A stretch of 64,000 nt of DNA from Streptomyces sp. NBC_01262. Its GTDB lineage: Bacteria; Actinomycetota; Actinomycetes; Streptomycetales; Streptomycetaceae. The stretch spans positions 4,462,501 to 4,526,500 of the forward strand of contig NZ_CP108462.1 in the NCBI RefSeq assembly GCF_036226365.1, given 5' to 3'. A program made the translations under genes and the position numbers. This document shows positions 9,043-20,286 of this stretch, piece after piece (the first letter of the stretch is position 1; every line of letters starts with the position of its first letter). The notes under the pieces are model-generated. The model did not search any database. It was not told where the DNA came from and saw only the letters and a list, made by a program, of their open reading frames with translations.

Positions 9043-9900
9043 ATGAGTACCCCACAGGGACCCCAGGACCCCCAGCAGCCGGGCTATGGCTATCCGCCCG
9101 CCCAGCCGGGCTATGGCTACGGCTATCCTCCGCCCCAGGAGGGTTATCCGCCGCAGCCCCATCTCCCGATCTCCACCCAAGAGCCCGACTGGTTGGCTCT
9201 GGCGGCGCAGCAGGAAGCCGCGACCAAACGCAGGAAGCGGCGGGTGATCATCGGCTCCGTCCTCGGCGGCGCCGCGCTCCTCGCCGGCGCCGTCTTCGTC
9301 GCGGCGAACGTCGCGCAGGACAAGGACAGCGACACCGTTGTCGGTGCCAGCCCCAGCCCCAGCAGTGCGCCGTCGTCGGGCACGCCCTCCCCGAGCGGTA
9401 CCGGCGGTGCGACCAGCAGCGCCGACCCCGCCGCCACCATGCGTGGCAGCGACCTGTTCGCCGCCGCCACGCTCCCGATCAACGGACAGAAGTTCGTACG
9501 CAAGTCGACCTCCCACGAGACCCCCTGCTGGAAGGCCACCGAGAACGGCCTCGGCGCGGTCCTGGACAAGAACCACTGCACCCAGGTCATGCTCGGGACC
9601 TACACCTCGGGCAGCGACTCGGTCACCGTGGGCGTCATGGTCTTCCCCAGCGCCGCGGACGCCAAGGCCGCGGAGGCCGCCTTCAAGGGCAGGATCACCG
9701 CCGTCGGTGGCAAGTCCGGCGTCCCGGACTTCTGCGGCAAGGTCTCCTGCGCGGTCACCCACGCCGTCCACGGCCGCTTCCTCTACAGCACGACAGCCGG
9801 TCCCAACTCCGGTTCCGCGGGTGAGAGCGACAGCGGCGCCATCGCCGCCGGCCAGGGCATCGCCGCCTACGCCCTCTCGCGCCTGATCGAAATGGACTAG
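9043..9900 (+). CDS. Membrane protein with Pro/Tyr/Gly-rich cytoplasmic tail and secreted domain
   Basis: The protein has 285 aa and I do not recognise a named family. The first 45 residues are a repeat-like Pro-Gly-Tyr tail, then a basic stretch (TKRRKRR), one membrane helix (about 68-88), a Ser/Pro linker and an extracellular domain of about 150 residues. That domain has four Cys (in ETPCWKA, NHCTQV, DFCGK and VSCAV) that could form two disulfides. The stop codon TAG is the outer edge of the 28-base inverted repeat of the element at 9897-10064, so the C-terminus may have been set by that insertion. The neighbouring polysaccharide genes are on the same strand, but no functional link is visible. 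Confidence 0.7.
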   Translation: MSTPQGPQDPQQPGYGYPPAQPGYGYGYPPPQEGYPPQPHLPISTQEPDWLALAAQQEAATKRRKRRVIIGSVLGGAALLAGAVFVAANVAQDKDSDTVVGASPSPSSAPSSGTPSPSGTGGATSSADPAATMRGSDLFAAATLPINGQKFVRKSTSHETPCWKATENGLGAVLDKNHCTQVMLGTYTSGSDSVTVGVMVFPSAADAKAAEAAFKGRITAVGGKSGVPDFCGKVSCAVTHAVHGRFLYSTTAGPNSGSAGESDSGAIAAGQGIAAYALSRLIEMD

Positions 9901-10064
9901 GGCCTGTCCGGCGGATCTCCGTGGGAGAAGGAGCGGGGTCTGGCGCCTGCGATCGCAAGGCGCCGGAGCGCCCACAGGGTGGTTTCCTGTGGGCGTTTCG
10001 GCAACGCCGCGAGCGCTGGTGCCAGGGCACGCGACGCCACGGAGATCCGCCGGACAGGCCCTAG
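9897..10064. mobile_element. 168-bp MITE-like element with 28-bp perfect terminal inverted repeats
   Basis: Bases 9897-9924 and 10037-10064 are exact reverse complements (28 of 28). Both ends terminate in CTAG, which may be a target-site duplication. No coding frame fits inside. The interior is highly foldable: GCCCACAGG and CCTGTGGGC around 9970-9994 form a 9-bp hairpin, and TGCGATCGCA is a palindrome. The left end overlaps the stop codon of the gene at 9043-9900. The outermost 15 bases recur alone at 32461-32475. The size and termini suggest a non-autonomous element; no transposase is in the window. It may also act as a transcription terminator. Confidence 0.7.
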
Positions 10065-10169
10065 GCCCCGGAGGTCAGGCTCTGGTGCCTGGCCGTGGTC
10101 CGTGGCCCAGACGTGACGTGCCGCCCAGGTTCTGTCCTGAGCGGCACGTCACGTCACGCGAGGCCCGGC

Positions 10170-10703
10170 TCAGCCCTCGTCGCCTTCGCCTTCTTCCGGC
10201 TTGGACTCGGCGTCCTTCTCCAGTCCGAGGGTCTCGATGACCCACTTGTCGAACTCGATGGACGCCCGCACCCAGCTCACCGTGCTGGACACGAAGTGCT
10301 CCAGGCCGACGCCCAGCCCGATCAGCATCTGGGCCTCGCCGATGAGACGGACGGAGCCGTCGTCATTGGTGTGGGTGTAGACCTTGGGCCACAGGGTGCG
10401 GCGGTTCCAGTCGTCGATGGCCTCGTGCAGCATCGGCTTGTCGTCGACGGTGTACGGGCGGTCGTAGAAGGTGCGGACCGCGAAGATCTGCTGGTCCTCC
10501 TCACCACGGAACATGAAGTACGCGCGGAAGTCCTCCCACGGCGCCGCGAGGTCACCCTCGTCGTCGACGACGTACTTGAGCTCCATCTGCTCCAGGAGCT
10601 GCTTGACCAGATCCTGGTTGGGGATCACGACCCCTTCTGGGCCGGTCTGCTCGGGGTCCGGCTGGCCCCCGAAATTCGGAATCGAGGACGGGTCGATGCT
10701 CAC
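10170..10703 (-). CDS. YbjN domain-containing protein
   Basis: The protein has 177 aa from the GTG at 10703, which has GAAGGGA about 9 bases upstream. An ATG at 10745 would add 14 residues but lacks a clear ribosome binding site. After a Pro/Gly-rich N-terminus (SIDPSSIPNFGG) comes a compact alpha/beta domain with WPKVYTHTNDDGSVRLIGE, as in YbjN/type III chaperone-like proteins, and an acidic tail. There is no signal peptide or membrane segment, so it is cytoplasmic. It lies 69 bases downstream of clpB on the same strand. The function of the family in Streptomyces is not established; a chaperone-like role is only suggested by fold and neighbour. Confidence 0.75.
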   Translation of the reverse strand: MSIDPSSIPNFGGQPDPEQTGPEGVVIPNQDLVKQLLEQMELKYVVDDEGDLAAPWEDFRAYFMFRGEEDQQIFAVRTFYDRPYTVDDKPMLHEAIDDWNRRTLWPKVYTHTNDDGSVRLIGEAQMLIGLGVGLEHFVSSTVSWVRASIEFDKWVIETLGLEKDAESKPEEGEGDEG

Positions 10704-10772
10704 CGTTGGGTTCCCTTCGTGCGGATTACCGCCATCCTCCCCCATGACGCCCCGGAGGTGGCAAACAGCGGG

Positions 10773-13424
<2,652 letters not shown>

Positions 13425-13472
13425 GTCTGCGGGTACCTCTCTCTCAAACCTGCCCCATACACCCTGAGACAA

Positions 13473-13493
13473 GTTGAGTCTATGCCACTCAAG
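13473..13493. promoter_or_regulatory. HAIR operator (HspR binding site) of clpB
   Basis: GTTGAGT-N7-ACTCAAG matches the HspR inverted repeat CTTGAGT-N7-ACTCAAG with one mismatch. It lies 49 bases upstream of the clpB start and about 85 bases from the divergent PA14-Fn3 gene. HspR encoded at 24120-24587 would bind here with DnaK as co-repressor, as known in Streptomyces. Confidence 0.9.
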
Positions 13494-13552
13494 GCTGTGA
13501 AGGCCAGCGAACGGGCCCGAAAGCCTTTGCAGGCCCCCCACACCTCTGCCAA

Positions 13553-13572
13553 GATCCCCCCGGGAGGGGATC
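13553..13572 (+). promoter_or_regulatory. RBS-masking hairpin, copy 1 (before first PA14-Fn3 gene)
   Basis: GATCCCC (13553-13559) can pair perfectly with GGGGATC (13566-13572), placing part of the ribosome binding site GGGAGGGG in a 7-bp stem with a 6-base loop, 7 bases before the start codon. AA and TT beyond a bulged C extend the stem. The same design precedes the two paralogous genes. Confidence 0.55.
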
Positions 13573-13578
13573 CTTTAC

Positions 13579-15027
13579 ATGCGCATGCACAATCGCTCGG
13601 CTTCCACAGTCGTGCTCTCACTCGCCGTGGCCGCCGCGGGCCTGGTGCCCGCCGCCACCGCCGCCCAGGCCGCCACATCGGCCATCAGCTGCGGCAGCCA
13701 GACGTGGAAGGCGTCGTACTACGCCAACACCACCTTCAAGGGCAGCCCGAAGAAGACCGTCTGTGACACGACCACCACCTACGCATCCATCAAGCACGAC
13801 TACGGGACCGGTGACCCGGCCGGGGTCTCGCTCCCGAAGGACAACTTCGGCGTCCGCTGGACCATCACGAGGGACTTCGGCTCCGGCGGCCCGTTCGCCT
13901 TCACCACGGCCGTACGCGACGGCGTCCGCGTCTACCTCGACGGCACCCGCAAGATCAACCTCTGGAAGGACGTGACCAAGACCCAGAAGAAGACGGTCAA
14001 CGTCACGATCCCGAAGGGCAAGCACACCCTCCGCGTCGACTTCGCCGCCTTCAAGGGCAAGGCGAACATCGCCTTCGGCTACGCCCCGCGCACCTCGGCC
14101 TCCGTCGACAAGGTCAAGCCGCTGGTTCCCACCGGTCTGGACGCGACCTACTTCCAGAACGGCAGCGCCGGCCTGACCTGGACCGGCAACGTCGAACTCG
14201 ACCTCGCCGGCTACCGCGTCTACCGCCGCCCGTCGACCGACACCACCTGGACCAGGGTCAGCGGAAGCTCACCGGTGAAGTTGCCCGCGTACACCGACCA
14301 GGCGCCGCTGTCGGGCCTGGAGTACGTGTACGCCGTCACCGCCGTCGACAAGGCCGGCAACGAGTCCGCCAAGTCCGCCACGGACAGCGTCGTCACCAAG
14401 GACCTGACCGCCCCCGCCGTCCCGACCGGCCTCAGCGCCACCTACGACGACGACACCGCCGAAGCCACTCTCACCTGGAACGCCAACACCGAGGCCGACC
14501 TCGCCGGCTACCAGGTCCACTTCCGTACGGGCTCCGACGGCCCTTGGACGGCGGGCCCGTGGGTGACCGCGACCAGCTACACCACCACGCCGACGACGAC
14601 AGGCGAGACGTACGAGTTCGCCATCACCGCCTTCGACAAGGTCCACAACTACTCGGCCAAGTCCCCGGTGGTGAGCGTCGTCTCCCGCGACGACGTTCAC
14701 CCCGTGGCCATCACCGACCTCACCGCGACGGTCCGCAGTGACCTGGCGGTGAAGCTGAGCTGGACCATGCCGACGCCCCGCTTCGCGACCATGTACTTCG
14801 TCTACCGCTCGACCACGTCGCCGGTGGCGATCACCGTCGCGAACCGCGTCAAGGACTGCTACCAGTCCACCGACGGCGTCCCCGCCCCGTGCACCGACAC
14901 CAACGTCCCGCTGCGCGGGGTCACCTACTACTACGCTGTCACCGTGGTCAATCTCGACGAGAACATCCAGTCGGCCGCATCGAACGAGGCCTCCGTCGCC
15001 CTGCCGGCCGACACCGCCACGGACTGA
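13579..15027 (+). CDS. Secreted PA14-like / fibronectin type III protein (paralogue 1)
   Basis: The protein has 482 aa. The signal peptide (about 1-35) ends ATAAQAAT. Residues about 38-175 form a PA14-like beta domain (ASYYANTTFKG, NFGVRWTITRDFGSGGPF, DGVRVYLDGTRKINLW). Three Fn3 domains follow, each starting with a P-T-G-L type strand and containing DLAGYRVYR or an equivalent. No anchor is visible, so it is probably released or bound to the wall through carbohydrate. It starts with ATG at 13579, or at 13585 (the second Met is conserved in the paralogues). It is divergent from clpB and shares its 154-base upstream region, which includes a HAIR. PA14 domains usually bind glycans; the ligand here is unknown. 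Confidence 0.82.
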   Translation: MRMHNRSASTVVLSLAVAAAGLVPAATAAQAATSAISCGSQTWKASYYANTTFKGSPKKTVCDTTTTYASIKHDYGTGDPAGVSLPKDNFGVRWTITRDFGSGGPFAFTTAVRDGVRVYLDGTRKINLWKDVTKTQKKTVNVTIPKGKHTLRVDFAAFKGKANIAFGYAPRTSASVDKVKPLVPTGLDATYFQNGSAGLTWTGNVELDLAGYRVYRRPSTDTTWTRVSGSSPVKLPAYTDQAPLSGLEYVYAVTAVDKAGNESAKSATDSVVTKDLTAPAVPTGLSATYDDDTAEATLTWNANTEADLAGYQVHFRTGSDGPWTAGPWVTATSYTTTPTTTGETYEFAITAFDKVHNYSAKSPVVSVVSRDDVHPVAITDLTATVRSDLAVKLSWTMPTPRFATMYFVYRSTTSPVAITVANRVKDCYQSTDGVPAPCTDTNVPLRGVTYYYAVTVVNLDENIQSAASNEASVALPADTATD

Positions 15028-15048
15028 CGGTCTGGCACCCTTCACAGC

Positions 15049-15453
15049 ATGACGATCGACCCACGCGACCCCGGCCCCGACTACCTCGCCTTCTGGCGCG
15101 AGTACCACCTGTGCACCCTCACCACCCACCGGCCCGACGGCTCCCCGCACGTCGTGCCGGTGGGCGTGACGTACGACCCCGGGGCCGGGCTCGCCCGCAT
15201 CATCACCAACAAGGCGAGCCACAAGGTCGCCCACATCCAGGCGGCCGGCCCCTCCGGCGCCGCCGTCGCCGTCTGCCAGGTGGACAAGGGCCGTTGGGCC
15301 ACCCTGGAGGGCCTCGCCACCGTCAGCGCCGACCCGGAGCGGGTCGCGGACGCCGTACGCCGCTACGCGGAGCGGTACGGGCGCACGCCGGGCGAGAACC
15401 CCGACCGCGTCGTCATCGAAATCGCCCTGACCCGGGCCATGGGGCGGGGCTAG
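15049..15453 (+). CDS. Pyridoxamine 5'-phosphate oxidase-like flavin/F420-binding protein
   Basis: The protein has 134 aa and a single split-barrel domain. CTLTTHRPDGSPHVVPVGV is the typical first beta hairpin of the PNPOx-like superfamily, and a later stretch (VDKGRWATLEGLATVSADPE) matches the small Rv1155-type subgroup that binds FMN or F420. It is a cytoplasmic oxidoreductase of unknown substrate. It starts 21 bases after the PA14-Fn3 gene, and the next start follows 16 bases after its stop, so the three could be one transcript. A true PdxH function is unlikely because the length is too short. Confidence 0.82.
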   Translation: MTIDPRDPGPDYLAFWREYHLCTLTTHRPDGSPHVVPVGVTYDPGAGLARIITNKASHKVAHIQAAGPSGAAVAVCQVDKGRWATLEGLATVSADPERVADAVRRYAERYGRTPGENPDRVVIEIALTRAMGRG

Positions 15454-15469
15454 CACCCCAGGAGCCCCT

Positions 15470-16339
15470 GTGCGCGAATCCACCCTGCTCACCCGCCTCC
15501 TCGGCGGCGGCGCCCTCGCCGGCACAGCCACCCATACCCGCGAAGTTCCGCCCTCCGGCCAAGGACTACGGCCTGGCTTTCGGCGCCCTGCTCACCGTGC
15601 TCGGCCCGGTAACGGCGCTCCGGTGCGTCGCCACGAACGACGGGAGCTCGGGCGTCGGCCCGCTCGGCGGCATCGCCATGCTGCTGCTGTTGGTGCCGAC
15701 CCTCGGGCTCCTGGCCTACGTCGTCTTCGGCCTGCCGGCCCGCCGCCGCCTCAGCGCCAAGCACCGGGTGCTGCCCGCCGACGCCGCCTCGGGCAAGGTC
15801 CACGCCGTACGCGTCAGGATCGGTGCCGCCGTCTGGCAGCGTCACAGCACCCGGGGCGACAAGCCCGGAGCGATCGCGGTGATGAACAACCGGCGGCTGG
15901 AAGTCCGCACCGACAGCTCCCGCAGTCTGCGCATCCACGCCATGCACCCCGCCGGCGGCGGCTTCGCCCAGAACGAGACCCGGCTCGCCCTGCTGCTGGC
16001 GGGCACCCAACTCTCCGGCCAGGAAGCCTGGTTGTGCTGGCCGAGCCGCTGGAAGCTGATCGAGGGCTCGCTCCCCGTCGCGCTGGTCTGCGACAGCGGC
16101 CACATCACCTGGGGCGAGGTGGAGCGCGACGCGAGCACGCGCCACCTGCGGACCGGCCCCCAATCCACCACTCCCGACCGCGTCACCCGGGCAGCGTCCC
16201 CGTCCTGTCCTGGCTGCTGAGCGCCGCCGCCGCTGCCGCCATCGCGGCGTCCGGGCTGAACGTCACCACGAAGGTGGAGCAACTGTCCGACGACCTGGAC
16301 TGGAAGATCATCGAATCCGTCGACCACTCCATCGCCTGA
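15470..16339 (+). pseudogene. Membrane protein gene with two compensating frameshifts
   Basis: A GTG at 15470 with AGGAG upstream opens frame 2 (MRESTLLTRLLGGGALAGTA). From about 15535 the coding character moves to frame 0 (KFRPPAKDYGLAFGALLTVL, then a second hydrophobic stretch AMLLLLVPTLGLLAYVVFGL, and a soluble part with CWPSRWKLIEGSLPVALVC). From about 16185 it returns to frame 2 (VPVLSWLLSAAAAAAIAASG, then a tail ending VDHSIA). One extra base near 15530 and one missing C near 16187 would restore one protein of about 290 aa with three membrane segments. This is a decayed gene or two sequencing errors. The function is unknown. Confidence 0.6.
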
Positions 16340-16360
16340 CGCACCCTGCGCGCACAGGTT

Positions 16361-16411
16361 CAGCAAAGGTATGTAAAAATCCCCAGACCAGGGAGGGGAT
16401 CTTTGACCATG
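16361..16411 (+). promoter_or_regulatory. Conserved leader with RBS-masking hairpin, copy 2
   Basis: ATCCCC (16379-16384) pairs with GGGGAT (16395-16400); AAA and TTT extend the stem past a bulged C at 16401. The stem covers part of the GGGAGGGG ribosome binding site of the second PA14-Fn3 gene. Upstream CAGCAAAGGT is shared with copy 3 at 20287. The loop is AGACCAGGGA. Confidence 0.6.
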
Positions 16412-18448
16412 CACACTCAGAAGCGCATACCCGCCGCCCGTGCGGCCGCGCTCGCACTGTCCGTCGCCGCCGCCGGCCTCGCGCTGCCCGCCACCGCCGC
16501 GCAGGCCGCCACCGCGTCCGTCACCTGCGGCACCGGGGTCTGGAAGGCGACGTACTACGCCAACACCACCTTCGCCGGCACCGCGAAGAAGACCGCCTGC
16601 GACACCGCGATCAGCGAGAACTACGGCACCGGCGACCCCGCCGGGGTGACGCTCCCCAAGGACAACTTCGGTGTCCGCTGGACCGTCACCCGCGACTTCG
16701 GCTCGGGCGGGCCGTTCTCGTTCGCCGCCTCCGCGCAGGACGGCATACGCGTCTACCTCGACGGCACGCGCAAGATCAACCTCTGGAAGGACTACACGTC
16801 CACCCAGAAGAAGACCGTCAACGTCACCGTCCCCAAGGGCAAGCACACCCTCCGCGTCGACTTCGCCGCCTTCAAGGGCAAGGCCAACGTCGCCTTCGCC
16901 TACGCGCCCCGCACCTCGGCGTCCGTCGACAAGGTCAAGCCGCTGGCGCCCACCGCGCTCAAGGGCACCGTCTCCGGCTACACCTCGCAGCTCAGCTGGG
17001 CCAAGAACGCCGAGCTGGACCTCGCCGGATACCGCGTCTACCGCAACGGCGGCCTGATCAGCGGCAGTTCGCTGCTCACCAAGCCCGCCTACACCGACAC
17101 CCCGCCCCCCACGGGCGCGAAGTACGCCTACACCGTCACCGCAGTCGACAAGGCGGGCAACGCCTCCGCCAAGTCGGCCGCCGTGACCCTGTCCTCCGTC
17201 GACAGGACGGCCCCCGCCGTTCCCACCGGCCTCACGGTCGCCGTCAGTGCCGACGGCAAGGGCTACGACCTGGCCTGGACCTCCGTCGCGGACGCCACGA
17301 GGTACACCGTCTACCGGGCGACCTCGGCCACCGGGACGTACAGCTCGATCGGCACCACGTACACCGCGTCGTACACCGACACCAAGGCCGCCGAGAAGAT
17401 CACGTACTACTACGCCGTGGCGGCCACGGACGCGGCGGCCAACCTCTCCGCCAAGTCGGTCCCCGTCGGCGCGGGCACCACGCTCACCGTCCTCCCCGCC
17501 ACCATCCAGAACGTCACCGCCACGCTCAACAGCAGCGCGACCTGGTTCACCCTCAACTGGAGCATCCCCGGGGCCGACTGGACCGGCGACATGAAGGTCT
17601 ACGCCTCCAAGACCTCCCCGGTGCCGCTCGACGGCAACGAGTGGTGCTCGCCGTACCGGGAGAGCAACCTCGGCGCGGCCGTCGCGAAGTTCAGCTGCAC
17701 GCCGAACGCGTCGACCCGCGGCGCCACTTACTACATAGCCGTAGTCCAGGTGGACGACGACGGCGACGTCTCCCTCCCGGCCGAGATCTCCTTCACCATC
17801 CCCGGCGACGAGATCGCGCCCGCCGCCGTCACCGGCCTGACCGCCGAGGCCACCAACTACGGCATCGCGCTCGACTGGGACGACAGCCCCGATTCGGACC
17901 TCCAGCGCTACGTGGTCTACCGCGGCACCATCGTCGAGGACGACGAGGACGGGGCCCACTTCATCACCGAGGGCTACCAGTACGTCAGCGGCGCCACCTC
18001 CGAGTTCGTCTACCCCCTGGAGCAGGACGGCGAGACCTGGACCTTCCTCGTCGACGCGGTCGACGTCTGGGGCAACTCCCTGGTCGGCCAGCGCAAGCCC
18101 ATCCCCTACGTCACCGTCACCGAGCTGAACCTCACCCCGACGGTGGAGACCCCCTCCGGCTCCCCGGTCGACCTCGACGCCACCGCCGCCTCCTCCGGCA
18201 CCGGCGTGGACCTGGACTGGTCCTCCGTCACCGACGCCGTCAGCTACCGCGTCTACCGCTGGAACCCCGCCACCTCCGCATACGAACGCCTCACCACCGA
18301 CCCCGACCCCCTGACCGCCACCGCCTGGACCGACACCACGGCCGCCTCCGGCACCACCCACTACTACTGGGTGACCGCCGTCTACGCCGACGGCACGGAG
18401 TCCGCCCCCGGCGCCGACTACGCGATCGTGGCCCCCACCACGGGCTGA
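16409..18448 (+). CDS. Secreted PA14-like / multi-Fn3 protein (paralogue 2)
   Basis: The protein has 679 aa, the longest of the three paralogues. The signal peptide ends ATAAQAAT, and a PA14-like domain (about 35-170) is nearly identical to that of the gene at 13579, including DGIRVYLDGTRKINLWKD. It is followed by about five Fn3 domains (starts near KPLAPTALKG, APAVPTGLTV, VLPATIQNVT, IAPAAVTGLT and SGSPVDLDAT). It may start at ATG 16409 or at the TTG 16403; the paralogues keep both codons in register. A strong terminator follows at 18457-18509. It is extracellular and probably carbohydrate-binding. The extra Fn3 units distinguish it from its siblings. Confidence 0.82.
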   Translation: MHTQKRIPAARAAALALSVAAAGLALPATAAQAATASVTCGTGVWKATYYANTTFAGTAKKTACDTAISENYGTGDPAGVTLPKDNFGVRWTVTRDFGSGGPFSFAASAQDGIRVYLDGTRKINLWKDYTSTQKKTVNVTVPKGKHTLRVDFAAFKGKANVAFAYAPRTSASVDKVKPLAPTALKGTVSGYTSQLSWAKNAELDLAGYRVYRNGGLISGSSLLTKPAYTDTPPPTGAKYAYTVTAVDKAGNASAKSAAVTLSSVDRTAPAVPTGLTVAVSADGKGYDLAWTSVADATRYTVYRATSATGTYSSIGTTYTASYTDTKAAEKITYYYAVAATDAAANLSAKSVPVGAGTTLTVLPATIQNVTATLNSSATWFTLNWSIPGADWTGDMKVYASKTSPVPLDGNEWCSPYRESNLGAAVAKFSCTPNASTRGATYYIAVVQVDDDGDVSLPAEISFTIPGDEIAPAAVTGLTAEATNYGIALDWDDSPDSDLQRYVVYRGTIVEDDEDGAHFITEGYQYVSGATSEFVYPLEQDGETWTFLVDAVDVWGNSLVGQRKPIPYVTVTELNLTPTVETPSGSPVDLDATAASSGTGVDLDWSSVTDAVSYRVYRWNPATSAYERLTTDPDPLTATAWTDTTAASGTTHYYWVTAVYADGTESAPGADYAIVAPTTG

Positions 18449-18456
18449 CGGAGCCC

Positions 18457-18509
18457 GGCGAAGGCTTGGCGGCGGTATGCGCAACATTTACCGCCACCAA
18501 GCCTTCGCC
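18457..18509. terminator. Intrinsic terminator between convergent genes
   Basis: Bases 18457-18477 and 18489-18509 form a 21-bp stem with one mismatch and an 11-base loop. It follows the PA14-Fn3 stop by 8 bases and precedes the end of the convergent DUF397 gene, so it can serve both directions. There is no long T run. Confidence 0.75.
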
Positions 18510-18526
18510 CGGTCTTCATCGGCGCA

Positions 18527-18727
18527 TCACGCACCGAAGTGGTCGAACTCCCCCGCCTTCACGCCCTTCACGAACGCCTCCCACTTCGCGGGTGTCGTCA
18601 CCGCGACCACGTCCGGCTCGTCGCTCTCCCGGACGTGGATCAACCCGTCGGGCCCGGCGGCCACCTCGACGCATTCGCCTTCGCCGCCGCCGCTGAACGA
18701 GGACTTCCGCCAAACGAGCTGGGACAT
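18527..18727 (-). CDS. DUF397 domain protein (whiJ-locus partner)
   Basis: The protein has 66 aa. It begins MSQLVWRKSSFSGG and contains CVEVA and VTTPAKWEAFVKGVKAGEFD, the complete DUF397 signature. The ATG at 18727 has AGAAGGAG 4 bases upstream, so the longer form from 18742 is not chosen. It lies 11 bases after the XRE regulator gene and is surely in its operon. In Streptomyces these small acidic proteins pair with WhiJ-type regulators and modulate their activity in development and antibiotic control; the direct target here is unknown. Confidence 0.9.
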   Translation of the reverse strand: MSQLVWRKSSFSGGGEGECVEVAAGPDGLIHVRESDEPDVVAVTTPAKWEAFVKGVKAGEFDHFGA

Positions 18728-18738
18728 CGCGCTCCTTC

Positions 18739-19620
18739 TCACAAGCTGTACATGACGTGCTGGATCAGACTCAGCGAGTCCCTCGCCTCGTGAGCCTCAG
18801 GGGGACTGGCCGGGTCAACGGCGTCGAGCGCCAGGCCGGACAACCGTTCAAACATCTTGGCGTATTCGCCGGTGTGTTCTCCATCGCGGAGGAACACCGA
18901 GTTCACCGGATGCTCCAGATAGACGGTGTCGAGCTCTGGCGTCGCGCCACCGAAGATGGCGAACGTACGGCTGTACGCGGAGTAAGCGCCCGCCTCGAAC
19001 GGGAAGATCTGCACGGTGACATTGGGCAGCCGTGACACCTCGATCAGCCGCAGCAGTTGCCTACGCATGGTCTGCGGCCCGCCGATCCGGGCGCGAAGCG
19101 CCGCCTCATGGATGATCGCCCGACAAGTCACCGGCACGTCAGCCGTCAAGGCCCGCTGACGCGCGATCCGGAAGGCCACGTACGGCTCGGCTCGTTGCGC
19201 GTCGCCCTCGGTCTCCGAGAGAACTGCGCGCGCGTAGCCCTCGGTCTGAAGCATGCCGGGAATGAACAAGGGCTCGTGCAAGCGCAGCACCGTGGAGCGG
19301 GACTCCAGTTCCGCAAGGTCACGGGCCACGGGACCGATGACGCCGCGATGCTCGTCCCACCACCCCTTGCCCCGGTCGTGCGCCATCGCCATCAGCCCCT
19401 CGAACAGTCCCCCCTCGCCGCAGCCGTAGGCGCGTAGCAGCTTGTGCAGACCGTTACGCGGCACGTCGACCCGGCCGGCCTCGATGTGGCTGATCCGGGT
19501 GCGTTCGACGTCCAGCACCGCGCTGGCGTCATCGCCTGACATCCCCGCGCGGGTCCGCAGCTTGCGCAGCTCCGCCCCAAGACGCCGCTGCCGTTCGCTG
19601 GGGGCGGTCCTTGGCGGCAT
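18739..19620 (-). CDS. XRE-family regulator with DUF5753 (WhiJ-like)
   Basis: The protein has 293 aa. The N-terminal helix-turn-helix (about 10-70; ELRKLRTRAGMSGDDASAVL, then RTRISHIEAGRVDVP) is followed by a C-terminal DUF5753 domain (about 100-280; EPLFIPGMLQTEGYARAVL, RQRALT, VQIFPFEAGAY). The ATG at 19620 is chosen for the GAGGAGGGA just upstream. It is a cytoplasmic DNA-binding regulator. Together with the DUF397 gene downstream and the divergent ATPase gene at 19870, it makes up the classic three-gene whiJ/abaA-type set of Streptomyces. Its operator is probably in the 249-base divergent region. Confidence 0.9.
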   Translation of the reverse strand: MPPRTAPSERQRRLGAELRKLRTRAGMSGDDASAVLDVERTRISHIEAGRVDVPRNGLHKLLRAYGCGEGGLFEGLMAMAHDRGKGWWDEHRGVIGPVARDLAELESRSTVLRLHEPLFIPGMLQTEGYARAVLSETEGDAQRAEPYVAFRIARQRALTADVPVTCRAIIHEAALRARIGGPQTMRRQLLRLIEVSRLPNVTVQIFPFEAGAYSAYSRTFAIFGGATPELDTVYLEHPVNSVFLRDGEHTGEYAKMFERLSGLALDAVDPASPPEAHEARDSLSLIQHVMYSL

Positions 19621-19869
19621 GTGATCCCTCCTCGTGGCCCTGGGCAGTCTGACGCGCAGTGCATCAACGGTCCATCGGTTGCCCAACAGGCCACTCCTGC
19701 GGGTGACTTACAGCGGACACACTTGCAACCTTCCTACTTACGAACCTACCGTCGGAGACGACCCGCCCACCGCGCGGCACGCGGAAGTGCACCGCTCCCA
19801 ACGGCCAGTTGGGCCCGACAACGCCACCGCAAGGCACGCACCCGGAGAACCACTGGAGGCGCGAACGCC

Positions 19870-20262
19870 ATGCCAGGACCCGACTTCTCGATCGTCTTCC
19901 CGCCCGACCCCGTCTGGGTCCGGGCCATCCGCGAGGCGGTCCGTACGCTCCTGGCGGCAGCCGGCCGGGCGGAACTGACCGACGCCGCCCTCCTCCTTAC
20001 CTCCGAGGCCGTGACGAACGCGGTCAACGCCTGCCGTAACACCGGCTGCTCGCTCCCGCTCACCGTCTTCGGCGAGTACACCGGCACCCTACGGGTCTTC
20101 GTCCACGATGAGGCGCCGGGCGCGCACGCCGTACGCGCGGCAGCGCATGACGAGGAGACCGGACGGGGGCTGGCCATCCTCACCGGGTGCGCGACGGACT
20201 GGGGCGTGTGCTACCAAGGCCCGGCGCCGGGGAAGGCCATCTGGTTCGAGCTGGGTGGCTGA
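19870..20262 (+). CDS. Anti-sigma-like HATPase_c protein of the whiJ-type triad
   Basis: The protein has 130 aa. The GHKL ATPase fold is visible from LLLTSEAVTNAVNAC (N box with Asn) and GRGLAILTGCATDWG (G box). GGAGG precedes the ATG at 19870 by 10 bases; the longer upstream open frame lies in the divergent promoter region. Such small ATPases resemble RsbW/SpoIIAB anti-sigma kinases but in whiJ-type loci act beside the XRE/DUF397 pair. Its partner sigma factor, if any, is not encoded nearby. Confidence 0.85.
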   Translation: MPGPDFSIVFPPDPVWVRAIREAVRTLLAAAGRAELTDAALLLTSEAVTNAVNACRNTGCSLPLTVFGEYTGTLRVFVHDEAPGAHAVRAAAHDEETGRGLAILTGCATDWGVCYQGPAPGKAIWFELGG

Positions 20263-20286
20263 GTCGGCACCCCGCGCCTATGCGCC

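Noticed and set aside
9964..9994. Hairpin in the inverted-repeat element read as a possible small RNA
   Set aside because: It is simpler as part of the folded element interior; no promoter is visible.
15842..18487. 881-codon minus-strand open frame
   Set aside because: It is a low-complexity Gly/Val translation antisense to the PA14-Fn3 gene.
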